Positions 7,845 through 15,254 of a DNA stretch of 64,000 nucleotides are shown piece after piece (the stretch's first letter is position 1; each line of letters begins with the position of its first letter). Location of the stretch: positions 1 to 64,000 of the forward strand of contig JAJTXV010000005.1 in the NCBI GenBank assembly GCA_021463845.1, in the 5' to 3' direction. The notes under the pieces are model-generated. The model was given only the letters and a program-made list of their open reading frames with translations. It did no database searches and was not told the origin of the DNA. The stretch comes from Anaerolineales bacterium (GTDB lineage: Bacteria; Chloroflexota; Anaerolineae; Anaerolineales; UBA11579). The translations under genes and the position numbers were made by a program.

Positions 7845-9317
7845 TTAGGAGTTACGCAAAATCTCACTGACTACGTCTGCCACGATCTTTTCGATCTCAT
7901 TGGCCGACGGCGCATGGGCAGGGCCGACCGGCACGCTGCCGGGCCGCATGGCGGCCTCGGGCGGCGGCGTGGTTTCGTAGGCCATGCGCTTGATGTTGAA
8001 GAGGTGATAGACGGTGATGTTGTCGCCGGTGATGGCGCCGCCGATGCCGCCGGAGCCGAGGGTCAGCGAAGGCATCACCTTGGTGGTGAGGCCGATGGTG
8101 CCCAGAGTGCCCATGGTGTTGACGCCGATGCGGAACACCGGCTTCTCCAGGCCGAAGGCCATGGCGATCTTGTCGTCACCCGTATGCAGGATAACGCTAT
8201 GGCCGCGCCCGCCGAACAATATCATTTCGACGCAGCGGTCACAGCCCTGCTCCCAGCCGTCGACCTCGTACCAGCCCAGCACGGTGGTGAGCTTCTCGCG
8301 CGAGAGCGGCTCCTCGCGCCCAATCTTGCGCAGCTTGGCCACCAGGATGCGTGCCTGTGCAGGGATTGAAATCCCTGCAAGGCTGGCCAGCGCCTGGGGC
8401 GACTTGCCCACGGTGGCGGTGTTGATGCTGCCATCCGGATGGAACAGCGTGGTGCGCATGGCCTGGGTCTGCGCTTCGGTCATGAAGTACGCGCCTTCGT
8501 TCTCCATCAACTGCTGGAGGCGAGCCGCAATGGGTCGGTCGGCGATGACCGCCTGCTCGGTAGCACAGATCACGGAATAATCGAACGACTTGCTGGCGAC
8601 GATGTAGCGGGCCGCACGCTCAATATCGGCGCTGCGGTCCACATACACCGGCACGTTGCCGGGGCCAACGCCGTAGGCTGGCTTGCCCTGCGAATGGGCG
8701 GCCCGCACCATGGGGCTGCCGCCGGTGGCCAGGATGACCGCCGTGCGGCGGTGGCTCATCAGTTCATTGGTGCCCTGCAGACTGATGTGCGACATGCACT
8801 GCACCAGCCCTTCGGGCGCGCCGGCCGCCACAGCGGCCTGCGCCATCAGCCGCGCCGTCTCCACGCAGCAGTTCACTGCTGCGGGATGCGGCGCAACCAC
8901 CACCCCATTGCGGGCCTTGACCGAGATCAGGATCTTGTTCATGGTGGTGGAGGTGGGGTTGGTGCTGGGCACCAGCGCCGCCACCACGCCCATCGGCCAG
9001 GCAATTTCATAGACGCGGGTCTGCGGGTCATGCCGCACCACACCCACGGTCTTGATGTGCTTGATGCTCTCCCATACATGCTTGGACGCGAATTCGTTCT
9101 TGAGCTTCTTGTGCTCGGGCACGCCGTAGCCGGTTTCCTCGCTGGCCATGCGCCCCAGGCGCTCCGAGGCCTGATAGGCGGCGTCCGCCATGGCCTGGCA
9201 CACACGGTCCACCTGCTCCTGCGTGGCGCTGGCCCAGATACGGTGGGCGGCATAGGCCGCCTCTACCATGTGGCGGGCCTGCTGGATGGACTGGAGGTCT
9301 TTGTCGAGTTCAGCCAT
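7845..9317 (-). CDS. CoA-acylating aldehyde dehydrogenase of the microcompartment
   Basis: A 490-residue protein of the EutE/PduP class, which oxidises an aldehyde to acyl-CoA with NAD+ and CoA. The catalytic Cys is in SFDYSVICATEQAVI (about residue 248). The GPGNVPVYVDRSADIERA and LPSTNPTSTTMNK segments belong to the nucleotide-binding core. After the catalytic domain, a Pro/Ala linker leads to NEIEKIVADVVSEILRN at the extreme C-terminus, an amphipathic helix like known BMC encapsulation peptides. In this operon the likely substrate is acetaldehyde released by DeoC. It starts 2 bases after a BMC-P stop. No phosphotransacylase or alcohol dehydrogenase accompanies it. Confidence 0.93.
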   Translation of the reverse strand: MAELDKDLQSIQQARHMVEAAYAAHRIWASATQEQVDRVCQAMADAAYQASERLGRMASEETGYGVPEHKKLKNEFASKHVWESIKHIKTVGVVRHDPQTRVYEIAWPMGVVAALVPSTNPTSTTMNKILISVKARNGVVVAPHPAAVNCCVETARLMAQAAVAAGAPEGLVQCMSHISLQGTNELMSHRRTAVILATGGSPMVRAAHSQGKPAYGVGPGNVPVYVDRSADIERAARYIVASKSFDYSVICATEQAVIADRPIAARLQQLMENEGAYFMTEAQTQAMRTTLFHPDGSINTATVGKSPQALASLAGISIPAQARILVAKLRKIGREEPLSREKLTTVLGWYEVDGWEQGCDRCVEMILFGGRGHSVILHTGDDKIAMAFGLEKPVFRIGVNTMGTLGTIGLTTKVMPSLTLGSGGIGGAITGDNITVYHLFNIKRMAYETTPPPEAAMRPGSVPVGPAHAPSANEIEKIVADVVSEILRNS

Positions 9318-9319
9318 GG

Positions 9320-9607
9320 TTACTTCTTATACGTGTTTGCGCCATCCACCTGCAGCGAGTCGATGACGGCCATGATGACCGCGTCCACCGGCGTGTCCTT
9401 GGTGATGTCAGTCTGGCGGCCGCTGGAGCCGTGCGCAGTGAGCACCAGGTCGCCCACGCCGGCATTGACGGTGTCGATGGCGACATAGGGCTTGCCGGTG
9501 GCTTTGCCGGTCTCATCCGCCTCACGGCAGATGAGCAGCTTGCGGCCTTCCAGCTTGGGATCCTTGATAGTGGCGACGGTGGTGCCAATGATTTTTGCGA
9601 TCAACAT
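9320..9607 (-). CDS. BMC-P shell vertex protein (EutN/CcmL family)
   Basis: A 95-residue EutN/CcmL-family vertex protein, the first of three in the operon. MLIAKIIGTTVATIKDP, RKLLICREAD and NAGVGDLVLTAHGSSGRQT are the family landmarks; the last resembles EutN and CcmL most closely of the three copies. It sits directly between deoC (1 base) and the aldehyde dehydrogenase (2 bases), so shell and cargo genes are interleaved. Confidence 0.93.
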   Translation of the reverse strand: MLIAKIIGTTVATIKDPKLEGRKLLICREADETGKATGKPYVAIDTVNAGVGDLVLTAHGSSGRQTDITKDTPVDAVIMAVIDSLQVDGANTYKK

Positions 9608-9608
9608 A

Positions 9609-10547
9609 TCAATACGCCTTTGCCGGTTCAGGGGCAGCCGCCACGCTGACGCGGGTGCTGCTCATCTCTTTTTCGCCGGCCACGATCTTGACGCCCGCGC
9701 TGGCGCCGATGCGCGTGGCGCCGGCATCTACCAGGGTCTTGGCGTCGACGTAGTCACGCACGCCGCCGCTGGCTTTAACGCCCATGTCAGGCCCAACCAC
9801 GCGGCGCATCAGGGCAATATCGGCGGCGGTGGCGCCGCCGCCAGAGAAGCCTGTCGAGGTCTTGACGAAGTCTGCGCCAGCTTCTTTGGCCAGCAAGCAG
9901 GCGGTCACCTTCTCTTCTTCTTCCAGCAAGGCGGTTTCAATGATGACTTTCACCAGCACGCCCGCAGCATGCGAGATGTGTACCACCCCGGCAATGTCAC
10001 GGGCGACTAAGGTGAAGTCGCGCCCCTTGAGGGCGCCGATGTTAATGACCATGTCGATCTCGGTAGCGCCGTCACGCAGAGCCGTCTCGGTCTCGAAGAC
10101 TTTGACGTCCGGCGCATCCGCGCCCAGCGGGAAACCGATAACGGTGCAGACTTTGACGTCTGTATTCTTGAGCAAGTCGGCACATAGCTTTACATAGCCC
10201 GGGTTGACGCACACCGAGGCGAAGCCGTACTTGCGCGCCTCGTAACACAACTGGGCGATCTGGTCTGGCGTGGCGTCTGGCTTGAGCAGCGTGTGATCGA
10301 TCAGCTTGGCCACGCTGGGGTCCTCGGGAATTCCGCCGAGCGAAGAAGTCAGGCGTTCGGCGCCAGCGTTGATGACATGGCCGACGCGGTCGAAACAGGT
10401 CTTGACGCAGATGCCATCGGCACACTCCTGCGTGCAGTGCTCGCAGTTGTCATGGCTGTGGTCGTGCTCCTGTTCAGCCAGCGCATGCAAGACTTCACGC
10501 GTGACGATCTCCACGATCTTGCGGACTTGTTCGCTATCGTATGCCAT
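9609..10547 (-). CDS. deoC: Deoxyribose-phosphate aldolase, microcompartment form
   Basis: Cleaves 2-deoxyribose-5-phosphate to glyceraldehyde-3-phosphate and acetaldehyde. The class I aldolase domain spans about residues 85-305: [14 protein letters not shown] at its start, [16 protein letters not shown], the Schiff-base Lys in [10 protein letters not shown], and the second Lys in [10 protein letters not shown]. The 312-residue protein has an N-terminal extension of about 85 residues over ordinary DeoC. It begins with an encapsulation-like helix ([19 protein letters not shown]), followed by a His-rich stretch and five Cys with spacing C-x2-C-x3-C-x4-C-x3-C (about residues 33-49). The start at 10547 is preferred over an upstream frame that overlaps rpiB. 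It overlaps the end of rpiB by 14 bases. Confidence 0.93.
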   Translation of the reverse strand: MAYDSEQVRKIVEIVTREVLHALAEQEHDHSHDNCEHCTQECADGICVKTCFDRVGHVINAGAERLTSSLGGIPEDPSVAKLIDHTLLKPDATPDQIAQLCYEARKYGFASVCVNPGYVKLCADLLKNTDVKVCTVIGFPLGADAPDVKVFETETALRDGATEIDMVINIGALKGRDFTLVARDIAGVVHISHAAGVLVKVIIETALLEEEEKVTACLLAKEAGADFVKTSTGFSGGGATAADIALMRRVVGPDMGVKASGGVRDYVDAKTLVDAGATRIGASAGVKIVAGEKEMSSTRVSVAAAPEPAKAY

Positions 10548-11166
10548 GGGATGCCTCTTTTTCGATGGCCAATCGCCCTTCGATTGCCATGATCTTGTCC
10601 ACGCGCCCGGCGTGGCGGCCGCCACCGAACTCGGTGCTGAGCCAGGTGTCCGCGATCTGCTTAGCCAACGCCAGACCAATGAGGCCGGCGCCCAGAGTCA
10701 GCACGTTGGCGTCGTTGTGCTCACGGCTGTTGACCGCTGTGGCATAGTCGTAGCACAAGGCGGCGCGCACGCCGCGCACTTTGTTGGCGGCCATGCAGCT
10801 GCCAATGCCGGCCCCATCCACAATGATGCCGCGCCATGCCTCACCGCTGGCCACTTTGCGGGCCACTGCTTCGGCAAAGTCGGGATAATCCACGGCTTGG
10901 GTGCTGTTGGTGCCGCAATCAATCACCGTGTAGCCGTTGGCCTTCAGGTGCTCTTCGAGCACTTCTTTCATGGCGTAGCCGCCGTGGTCGGCGCCTACGG
11001 CCACCACGCGGCCGCTGGCGGGATCGTGCGCAACCTTCGGTTGCGCGGCAGAAACCTGCGGTTTCTGCATTGCTTGCGCGGGCGAAACTGGCTTCGCCAT
11101 GCCGCCCAACTGGGCGGTCACACGCTGCACGATCTGCTGGATCTCGGCGTCTGAGATGGGAGCCAT
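10534..11166 (-). CDS. rpiB: RpiB/LacA-family sugar-phosphate isomerase, microcompartment form
   Basis: A 210-residue protein. Residues 1-20 form an encapsulation-like helix ([18 protein letters not shown]), residues 20-52 a Pro/Ala/Gln linker, and residues 53-205 the RpiB fold ([35 protein letters not shown]). RpiB normally interconverts ribose-5-phosphate and ribulose-5-phosphate. In the usual active-site loop ICGTGIG the catalytic Cys is replaced here by Asp (VDGAGIGS, confirmed from the DNA at 10801-10840), so chemistry or substrate may differ. It starts 33 bases after gntR and overlaps deoC. A non-isomerase or altered-substrate role inside the shell is possible. Confidence 0.88.
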   Translation of the reverse strand: MAPISDAEIQQIVQRVTAQLGGMAKPVSPAQAMQKPQVSAAQPKVAHDPASGRVVAVGADHGGYAMKEVLEEHLKANGYTVIDCGTNSTQAVDYPDFAEAVARKVASGEAWRGIIVDGAGIGSCMAANKVRGVRAALCYDYATAVNSREHNDANVLTLGAGLIGLALAKQIADTWLSTEFGGGRHAGRVDKIMAIEGRLAIEKEASHGIR

Positions 11167-11199
11167 AGGTGGATTATAGGGGTAACAGGCCGAGCCCGC

Positions 11200-11991
11200 T
11201 TACCCTCGCCCGCCCCCAACGGGGATCGGCAAACGACGGAAGCCAAAGTCCTGCACGGGGGCGTGCAGTTTGAGGTTGGCATAGAAGCGGAAGTGGTCAG
11301 CACGCACTTCGGAGTCGACATACTCGATCACACGGCCCTCGGCGGTGCGGGTCTCACGATGGAAGACGAACACCACCGCTGGCTGCGGCAGGCCGAGCAG
11401 CTGGGCCACCTGCTCGGTGGCCAGGCTGGCTTCGATCTCCTGCTCGGCGTGGTCAGGCCGCTGGCCGTATTCATCGGCCAGCACCTGATACAGCGAGGCA
11501 GTGGAGAAGTCATGTTCCAGAATGCCGGGGAAGAGTTCGTGCGGAAGGTAGGCGCGCTCGATCGCAGTTGGCTCGGTATCCATGAAGCGCAGGCGGTTGA
11601 GGAAGGCCACCGGGCTGCCCAGCTGTACCTGCAAGCGGCGCGCCAGGAACGCATCCGCTGGCACCAGGCTGGCCTCCAGCACGCGGCTGCCCACCTGGCG
11701 GCCCTGCATCTGCATCTCCTGCGTGAAGCCCAGCAAATATTCAACGGTCTTGCTGACGCGCGGCTCGGTAACGAAGCTGCCCACGCCTTGCAGCGTGCGC
11801 AGGTAGCCCTGGGCGGTCAGGTCAGCAATGGCGTGGCGCACGGTGTTGCGCCCCACCCCGTAGAGCTCGCATAGCTCGCTCTCGGAGGGGATGCGCTGGC
11901 CGGGCTGCAGGCGGCCGCTACGCATCTGCTCGCGCAGCTCGTCTGCCATGGCCTCGTACAGCGGCTTGCCGCTATTTTGGAGTCTTGTCAT
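11200..11991 (-). CDS. GntR-family (HutC/UTRA) transcriptional regulator of the BMC operon
   Basis: A 263-residue regulator. The GntR winged helix covers about residues 10-75, with GQRIPSESELCELYGVGRNT and VRHAIADLTAQGYL as recognition region. A UTRA effector domain follows (about 95-250), with the ERAYLPHELFPGI motif typical of HutC-type members that sense a small sugar or amine ligand. The start is taken at 11991, where the helix-turn-helix is complete; ATG at 12003 is an alternative. It heads the BMC genes with a 33-base gap, so it is probably the first gene of the operon and controls it and itself through the repeats at 11995-12013. A sugar phosphate is a plausible effector. Confidence 0.88.
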   Translation of the reverse strand: MTRLQNSGKPLYEAMADELREQMRSGRLQPGQRIPSESELCELYGVGRNTVRHAIADLTAQGYLRTLQGVGSFVTEPRVSKTVEYLLGFTQEMQMQGRQVGSRVLEASLVPADAFLARRLQVQLGSPVAFLNRLRFMDTEPTAIERAYLPHELFPGILEHDFSTASLYQVLADEYGQRPDHAEQEIEASLATEQVAQLLGLPQPAVVFVFHRETRTAEGRVIEYVDSEVRADHFRFYANLKLHAPVQDFGFRRLPIPVGGGRG

Positions 11992-11994
11992 CTG

Positions 11995-12056
11995 TTCCAA
12001 CATATTCCAACATGTTCTAGCCTTATAAGAATAACTAAAAGCCAGATGTGAGTCAA
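11995..12056 (-). promoter_or_regulatory. Promoter and tandem operator of the gntR-BMC operon
   Basis: On the minus strand TTGACT (12051-12056) and TATTCT (12028-12033) are separated by 17 bases. Downstream lie two direct repeats of ATGTTGGAA (11995-12003 and 12005-12013), spaced 10 bp so that they fall on one helix face, preceded by the palindrome AACATGTT. The repeats overlap the expected transcription start and the first codons, as expected for an autorepressor site. Confidence 0.55.
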
Positions 12057-12132
12057 GCCCCCTGGATAACTTGGGCAACCCTCACCCGTTCACCCCAACA
12101 GTTGGCAAGGGCCAGCTAGAAATGGAGGATGT

Positions 12133-12300
12133 ATGCTTAATTGGGCCCTAACCTTTCTGATCGTTGCGCTGATCGCTGGCGCCCTGGGTTTCGGCGGCAT
12201 CGCCGGAACCGCCACGGACATCGCCCAGATCCTGTTCATCGTGTTCCTGGTCTTGTTCGTCATCTCGCTCATCTTTGGCCGCCGCCCACCTGTGGCGTAG
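12133..12300 (+). CDS. DUF1328-like small membrane protein
   Basis: A 55-residue protein with two hydrophobic helices separated by [16 protein letters not shown] and ending GRRPPVA. This layout ([20 protein letters not shown]) is that of the DUF1328/YtjA family of tiny inner-membrane proteins, whose function is unknown. A strong GGAGGA ribosome site stands just before the ATG, and a bidirectional terminator follows immediately. It is divergent from gntR. Confidence 0.85.
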   Translation: MLNWALTFLIVALIAGALGFGGIAGTATDIAQILFIVFLVLFVISLIFGRRPPVA

Positions 12301-12311
12301 CCTGAGCAAAA

Positions 12312-12343
12312 CAAAAAGCCCGCCGAATGGCGGGCTTTTTGTT
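12312..12343. terminator. Bidirectional rho-independent terminator
   Basis: Stem AAAAAGCCCGCC / GGCGGGCTTTTT with loop GAAT, lying between the convergent DUF1328-like and hemolysin III genes. T runs on both strands suit both directions. Confidence 0.85.
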
Positions 12344-12355
12344 GCCTACGAGCAG

Positions 12356-13021
12356 TTAGGCGCCAGGCGCCAGCGGAATAACATAGAAGAGGACTGAGAA
12401 ATAGTGCAGGGCGCTGCCCACCAGCACGAAACCATGCCAGATGGCATGGTTGAAAGGCAGCCGCTTCCATACATAGAAGATCACACCCACCATGTAAGCC
12501 AAACCGCCGCCGGCCAGCAGCCACAGGCCGCCCGGCGCCACGCTCTCCAGCATGGGGCGGATGGCGACCACGACCAGCCAGCTCATGCCAATGTACGGAA
12601 TGGCGTTGACCCAGCGCGGCAGCTTGAGCATCACACCCTGCATGGCGATGCCGGCGATGGCCAGGGTCCACACCACGGCCAGCAGGCTCCAACCCCACGG
12701 CCCGCGCAGGTTGACTAGCAGGAAGGGCGTGTAGGTGCCGGCGATCAACAAGAAGATGGCCGAGTGATCCAGGGTGCGCAGCCACTTCTTGGCGCGCTCG
12801 ATGGGGATGCTGTGATACAGGGTCGAGGTGGTGTAGAGCAGGATCTGGGTGGCCCCATAGATGCTGCAGGCAACAATGTGCCAGGTGGTGCCCAGCAGGC
12901 TGGCGAAACTGGCCAGCACGGCCAGCCCGGCGATCGAGAGCACGATCCCGATGCCGTGCGAGATGCTGTTGGCCCATTCTTCGGCCGGTGTGTAGCGGTT
13001 GGCGTGAATATTTACGCTCAT
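12356..13021 (-). CDS. Hemolysin III / PAQR-family membrane protein
   Basis: A 221-residue protein with seven hydrophobic segments. The metal-site motifs of the HlyIII/PAQR family are present: E-x3-NSISHG near residue 20, STLYHSIP and LRTLDHSAIF in the middle, and HAIWHGFVLVGSALHY at the end. Family members are integral membrane hydrolases or stress proteins; despite the name, haemolysis is not their established cellular role. The start at 13021 is favoured over 13048 because TATAAT (13029-13034, minus) ends only 7 bases upstream, implying a leaderless mRNA. Confidence 0.92.
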   Translation of the reverse strand: MSVNIHANRYTPAEEWANSISHGIGIVLSIAGLAVLASFASLLGTTWHIVACSIYGATQILLYTTSTLYHSIPIERAKKWLRTLDHSAIFLLIAGTYTPFLLVNLRGPWGWSLLAVVWTLAIAGIAMQGVMLKLPRWVNAIPYIGMSWLVVVAIRPMLESVAPGGLWLLAGGGLAYMVGVIFYVWKRLPFNHAIWHGFVLVGSALHYFSVLFYVIPLAPGA

Positions 13022-13151
13022 TGACGCAATTATATAGCCAGCTGCCAACCACCCAGCCAGCCTTTACCAATTCTTAACCTCATCCCCGCAAAGCATCTGG
13101 CAAGCGTTGTATACTGCCGCCAAATTTCATTCATTTCTACAGGAGCTACCC

Positions 13152-13604
13152 ATGCGCAACCCTCGCCCCACCAAGGCCGTGCCTTCCAAGACCGGCTATG
13201 TCAAGTTCTCCAACAAGCTCTCCACCTCGCTCGACCAGATCTCCAACAGCGTGCGCGAGAACGCCCAGATGATCGACTCGATCCAAGAGGTCGCCCTGGA
13301 GCTCACCACCACCTTTGGCAGCCTGCATACCGTGGCCGTCAAATACGCCCGCAGCGCCAACCAGGTGCTGGATGTGATCGTGCCGATCGTCAAGAACCTG
13401 CCGATCGTGCCCAAGAACGCCCAGACCATGCTGGTCAACCTGGAGAAGTGGACCCAGATGATCATCGACAGCGAAGCCAAGACCTCCGCCACCGTCAACT
13501 CGGTGCGCAGCGGCCTGCAATCCGGCGATGTGAACAAGCTCAAGACTCACGCCGCCGACCTGAAGTCAGTGACGGCCGCGCTGTCCAAGCTGGCGGTCAA
13601 GTAA
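13152..13604 (+). CDS. Hypothetical helical protein
   Basis: A 150-residue protein that I do not recognise. After a basic, Pro-rich start it is predicted to be almost entirely helical, with long amphipathic stretches (SNKLSTSLDQISNSVREN, SANQVLDVIVPIVKNL, and SVTAALSKLAVK at the end) and no Cys. No signal peptide or membrane helix is seen. An AGGAG site seven bases before the ATG at 13152 decides the start over the upstream 13107 frame. TATACT lies at about 13111 and a terminator follows the gene, so it is a single-gene unit. Confidence 0.7.
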   Translation: MRNPRPTKAVPSKTGYVKFSNKLSTSLDQISNSVRENAQMIDSIQEVALELTTTFGSLHTVAVKYARSANQVLDVIVPIVKNLPIVPKNAQTMLVNLEKWTQMIIDSEAKTSATVNSVRSGLQSGDVNKLKTHAADLKSVTAALSKLAVK

Positions 13605-13651
13605 AACAGCTGACAGCTGTCAGCAATAAGCTAAGACAAGGGTCAAAAGCA

Positions 13652-13684
13652 AACAAGCCGCACAGTGTGCGGCTTGTTTTTTTT
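13652..13684 (+). terminator. Rho-independent terminator
   Basis: Stem AACAAGCCGCAC / GTGCGGCTTGTT with a 3-base loop and a following T run, 48 bases after the helical protein gene. Confidence 0.85.
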
Positions 13685-13688
13685 AGTT

Positions 13689-13830
13689 GTGTGTCATCCT
13701 GAGCGGTTTGTATCACTACACCGGACGCCGAAGCTGCACCAGCGAAGGAACTTTACTGGCACTTATTCCACACTACGCACGTTTGAAACTACGCGCCGCA
13801 GATGTTCTTCGCTTTGCTCAGAACGACACA
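13689..13830. repeat. Intergenic repeat with inverted ends
   Basis: The element begins GTGTCATCCTGAGC and ends GCTCAGAACGACAC, which are imperfect inverted copies (11 of 14). Such ends mark a common class of dispersed, noncoding intergenic elements. No gene is seen inside. Confidence 0.45.
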
Positions 13831-13866
13831 AAGCCTGAGGGCTAATCGCTAACAGCTGATGGCTCC

Positions 13867-15240
13867 CTACTCGCGCTGCTTCGCCACGATTCGGATCGGC
13901 GTCCCCAGGAAGCCGTAGGCCTCACGGATGCGGTTCTCCAAGTAGCGCTCATAGGTGAAGTGCAGCAGCTTGGGGTCATTGCAGTACAGCAGGAAGGTCG
14001 GCGGGTCACTGCGCACCTGGGTGCCGTAGTAGATGCGCAGGTTGCGGCCGGCGCGGTTAGGCGCCGGCTGGCGCTCCTGCGCATCTTCCAGCACCCGGTT
14101 GACCTGCGAGGTGCTCAGCTTGACCATGCGCTCTGCGCCAACCTTGGCGGCGAGCGGCAGCACCTCTTTGACGCGCTGCCCGTTCATGGCCGAGATGAAT
14201 AGCATGGGCGCGTAGTCAATGAATTTCAGCACATAGCGAATATTGCGCGTGTACTGCTCCATACTGTAGGTGTCTTTATCCACCGCATCCCATTTGTTCA
14301 CCAGGATGATGGCGCTTTTCCAGGCGTCCTGCACGTAGCCGGCAATGTGCGCATCCTGGGCGGTGATGCCCGTGGTGGCGTCGATGACCAACAGCACCAC
14401 TTCGGCGCGCTCAATGGCGCGCACCGAGCGGATGGCGGAGTACTTCTCCACCCCGGGCTCGATCTTGCCGCGGCGGCGCAGCCCCGCCGTATCGATCAGC
14501 TTGATGCGCTGGCCCTCAAAATCAATGAAGCTGTCCACGGTGTCACGCGTCGTACCCGGGATGTCGCTGACGATGGCGCGCTCCTCTCCCACCAGCGCGT
14601 TCAGCAGGGTGGATTTGCCGGCGTTGGGCTTGCCCACGATGGCCACCGAGAGGTCGGCATCCGCCTCTTCGGGGTCCTCCACCTGCGGGGGCAGCGCGGC
14701 CACCAGCGCATCCAGCATGTCGCCGGTGCCCGAGCCGTGCACCGCGGATACCGGGTGCGGCTCGCCCATTCCCAGCTCGTAGAACTCGGCCAGGTTGTCG
14801 CGGCGCTGGACGGAGTCGACCTTGTTGACCACCAGCAGCACCGGCGGCAGCAGGGCATCGCCCTGCTTACGCTGGCTGCGGCGCAGAATACTGGCTACTT
14901 CGCGGTCAGCCGGGGTGACGCCGCTCTCGACATCGACCACGAACATGACCAGGTCGGCGTCGCTGACCGCCTGCTGGGCCTGCTCGCGGATCTGCTGGAT
15001 GAATTCAGCCGAGCCGATCGAGAGCGGCTCGCGGCCGCGGGTGACGGTGGTTGGGTCAATGCCGCCCGTGTCCACAATTAGGAACTGGGTGCCTACCCAC
15101 TCGGACTCGGCATACAGCCGGTCACGCGTGGTGCCCGGCACATCGTCCACTACGGCCAGGCGCTGCCCAGCCAGGCGGTTAAATAGAGCGCTCTTGCCCA
15201 CATTGGGGCGGCCCACAATAGCTACAACAGGTTTTGGCAT
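13867..15240 (-). CDS. der: Ribosome-assembly GTPase Der (EngA)
   Basis: A 457-residue essential GTPase with two G domains in tandem and a KH-like C-terminal domain, needed for 50S subunit maturation. G1 motifs are GRPNVGKSALFN (about residue 9) and GKPNAGKSTLLN (about 203). G3 motifs are DTGG and DTAG, G4 motifs are NKVD and NKWD. The C-terminal domain includes APNRAGRNLRIYYGTQV. It is the last gene of a five-gene operon and starts 14 bases after cdaR. Length and motifs are standard. Confidence 0.98.
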   Translation of the reverse strand: MPKPVVAIVGRPNVGKSALFNRLAGQRLAVVDDVPGTTRDRLYAESEWVGTQFLIVDTGGIDPTTVTRGREPLSIGSAEFIQQIREQAQQAVSDADLVMFVVDVESGVTPADREVASILRRSQRKQGDALLPPVLLVVNKVDSVQRRDNLAEFYELGMGEPHPVSAVHGSGTGDMLDALVAALPPQVEDPEEADADLSVAIVGKPNAGKSTLLNALVGEERAIVSDIPGTTRDTVDSFIDFEGQRIKLIDTAGLRRRGKIEPGVEKYSAIRSVRAIERAEVVLLVIDATTGITAQDAHIAGYVQDAWKSAIILVNKWDAVDKDTYSMEQYTRNIRYVLKFIDYAPMLFISAMNGQRVKEVLPLAAKVGAERMVKLSTSQVNRVLEDAQERQPAPNRAGRNLRIYYGTQVRSDPPTFLLYCNDPKLLHFTYERYLENRIREAYGFLGTPIRIVAKQRE

Positions 15241-15254
15241 GAATTTCTTTCGTT

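Noticed and set aside
8439-9488. 349-codon plus-strand frame inside the aldehyde dehydrogenase region
   Set aside because: Antisense shadow of a clearly homologous gene, His/Gly/Ala-rich, no motif and no ribosome site.
10548-10679. Longer deoC start adding 44 residues
   Set aside because: The added part overlaps rpiB coding sequence and is Trp/Ser/Pro-rich without helix pattern; the ATG at 10547 begins the conserved targeting-like helix.
4982-11166. B12-dependent diol dehydratase or glycyl-radical microcompartment
   Set aside because: No large dehydratase, radical enzyme or activase is present; DeoC and RpiB point to sugar phosphates.
12090-13070. Long minus-strand frame with basic, Ala/His/Gly-rich translation
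   Set aside because: It is a frame shadow of the hemolysin III gene and of the opposite-strand DUF1328-like gene; composition is not protein-like.
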